This document shows positions 63,094 through 64,000 of a stretch of 64,000 bases of DNA, in pieces. This stretch comes from Streptomyces populi (GTDB lineage: Bacteria; Actinomycetota; Actinomycetes; Streptomycetales; Streptomycetaceae), in contig NZ_KZ626867.1 of assembly GCF_002911015.1 (NCBI RefSeq), positions 1 through 64,000 on the forward strand, written 5' to 3'. The notes under the pieces were generated by a model. The model saw nothing but the letters and a program-made list of their open reading frames with translations, searched no databases and was not told the origin of the DNA. The position numbers and the translations under genes are program-made. Positions within the stretch are counted from its first letter, which is position 1. Every line of letters starts with the position of its first letter.

Positions 63094-63381
63094 ATGGCAG
63101 ACGCGCGGCTACCCCCGGGATGGTCCCTTCAACAGATCCGCGACGTATCCGGGGACAAAGAGGCTGTCGCCCTGGGGCCAAACCGGGCGGTGAAATGGGT
63201 AGGGCGCCCCGGAGCCCCCGACGAGGCGCTGCACCCGGAGATCGTTCTCGGATTCCACGACCTGTGCCTTGTGAAGCCTGTCCATGACGACGACTGGTAC
63301 ATGGGCAGCCTGTACGACGACGGCAGTGTCATCTGTTGGGCAGCCTGCAACAATCTGTACGAGGCATTGCGCGGTCTGTAG
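63094..63381 (+). CDS. hypothetical protein
   Basis: 95 aa. Beta-rich with WSLQQIRDVSGDKEAVALGP at the start, and EIVLGFHDLCLVKPVHDDDWYMGSLYDDGSVICWAACNN, a pattern of short immunity-like or DUF6881-type proteins. No ribosome site is obvious. Placement between paired direct repeats suggests cargo of a small mobile cassette. Confidence 0.5.
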   Translation: MADARLPPGWSLQQIRDVSGDKEAVALGPNRAVKWVGRPGAPDEALHPEIVLGFHDLCLVKPVHDDDWYMGSLYDDGSVICWAACNNLYEALRGL

Positions 63382-63429
63382 AGGCATGCGGGCCTGTCCC
63401 TGTACTCACGAGACTTCCTGAGGCGGCGG

Positions 63430-63451
63430 TACAGCAGCGAAGTACAGCAAC
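63430..63451. repeat. right copy of paired direct repeat
   Basis: TACAGCA-GCGAAG-TACAGCA-AC; one mismatch relative to 62081-62102, same orientation, 1.35 kb apart. The shared TATGACCGC word follows both. Confidence 0.65.
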
Positions 63452-63645
63452 CACAGAAACCGTCCCATCCTGTAGCACCTCCCTGTGCCCGAAGTGCGGC
63501 CTGTATGACCGCCGCTGACCGCTCTCTCTAGAGCTACGGATCAGAAGGGTGCAGCGCTCTGAGCCCGCTCTAGGCCGCGTGAGGCTCCGCCTCCCTCAGC
63601 GCCGCCACCGTCATGTGGGCTCGCCATCGGCACCAGACACGACAC

Positions 63646-63679
63646 CGAAGGGCCCCGCCGTTAACGGCGGGGCCCTTCG
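63646..63679. terminator. perfect 15-bp terminator hairpin
   Basis: CGAAGGGCCCCGCCG (63646-63660) pairs with 63665-63679 around TTAA. Lies 29 bases after the stop of the - strand membrane gene and can act on both strands. Confidence 0.92.
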
Positions 63680-63707
63680 ACTATCCGTTTTCCCGTGACG
63701 TGGTGGG

Positions 63708-64000
63708 TCAGGGGTTCAGGGTGCCTTCCTTCACCGAGGACAGACCGTCAGTGACGGCGAAGGCGGAGATCCACATGAAGACTTCGATGGTGAGGAAGAG
63801 AGCCAGCAAACTCCACAGCAGAATGCGTGCCCAGCGGGGGAGGCGGAAGGCAATGCGGCCGGGGCCGTCGGGGGTGACCCGGTGGCGCCACAGCCACACG
63901 AGGATGCCGGCCCGGAGGACCACCGAGATGCAGGACTCGGCGACGTGGACTGGATGTCCAAGGCCGAAGGCCTGGTCGATGACGCGCAGAAGCAGGTTCG
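63708..64000 (-). CDS. membrane protein, 5' end outside the window
   Basis: The frame is open from 63998 to the stop at 63708-63710, 96 codons, with no stop at the edge, so the gene starts beyond the window. It contains a likely membrane helix (ILVWLWRH region) and a clear one (RILLWSLLALFLTIEVFMWI), then the end SSVKEGTLNP. The pattern resembles a DUF2975-like membrane protein, but the visible part is too short to assign. GTG 63921-63923 is an alternative start giving 71 aa. Confidence 0.6.
   Translation of the reverse strand, partial: NLLLRVIDQAFGLGHPVHVAESCISVVLRAGILVWLWRHRVTPDGPGRIAFRLPRWARILLWSLLALFLTIEVFMWISAFAVTDGLSSVKEGTLNP

Larger units (their letters stand above)
63382..63707. other. 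gap with right repeat and terminator
   Basis: 326 bp. It holds the right copy of the repeat (63430-63451), a second TATGACCGCCGCTGACCGC word near 63502-63520, and the strong terminator at 63646-63679. No gene seen. Confidence 0.45.

Overview
The window is high-GC (roughly 70 percent), with GTG starts, ATGA/GTGA gene overlaps and third-position G/C bias typical of Streptomyces. The presence of wblA, a streptomycete-type CRP, ssd and paired ArsA-like ATPases fits that genus. From memory, the gene order at 26.7-58 kb (tadA, ssd, HAD phosphatase, acsA, nhaA, epoxide-hydrolase-like, marP, CoA Nudix, nth, crp, MBL, ridA, two ArsA-like, wblA, large PBP, metallophosphoesterase) matches both the S. 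coelicolor chromosome and the M. tuberculosis Rv3659c-Rv3683 neighbourhood. It is therefore core chromosome.

Region 1 (1 to about 26775) is the right part of a large integrated element whose left end lies outside the window. It reads as two modules on the + strand. Positions 1-6.7 kb carry an actinomycete conjugation-like set: small zinc-finger proteins, an autoregulated-looking HTH protein, Spd-like membrane proteins, a TraB/FtsK-type translocase, a large inverted repeat and an excisionase-like HTH. Positions 7.5-26.5 kb carry a complete siphophage late module: HNH, terminases, portal, protease, capsid, connectors, tail terminator, two tandem tail-tube paralogues, frameshifted tail chaperones, tape measure, tip proteins, amidase endolysin and two holin-like membrane proteins. 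A reverse-strand PH-SHOCT gene sits between the modules. A solo GntR-type repressor gene and three small CxxC proteins close the right end.

Region 2 (26.75-59.3 kb) is host chromosome. The element ends inside a tadA/cpaF-type ATPase gene, which is cut exactly in its P-loop; its operon partner ssd is intact. Downstream are the conserved envelope, metabolism and stress genes listed above. Several have leaderless-looking starts, and there are good candidate sites for CRP (upstream of crp) and DasR (upstream of acsA). Gene-free gaps include a 63-bp by 4 minisatellite at 49.66-49.91 kb and a 39-bp repeat at 39.0 kb.

Region 3 (59.3-64 kb) is an accessory zone beside tRNA-Pro(CGG). It holds an N-terminally truncated pSAM2-like integrase, a small secreted protein, a 50-nt tRNA-Tyr-like 3' fragment, a secreted BP74-like protein, two unknown genes flanked by near-identical direct repeats, and a membrane gene cut by the window end.
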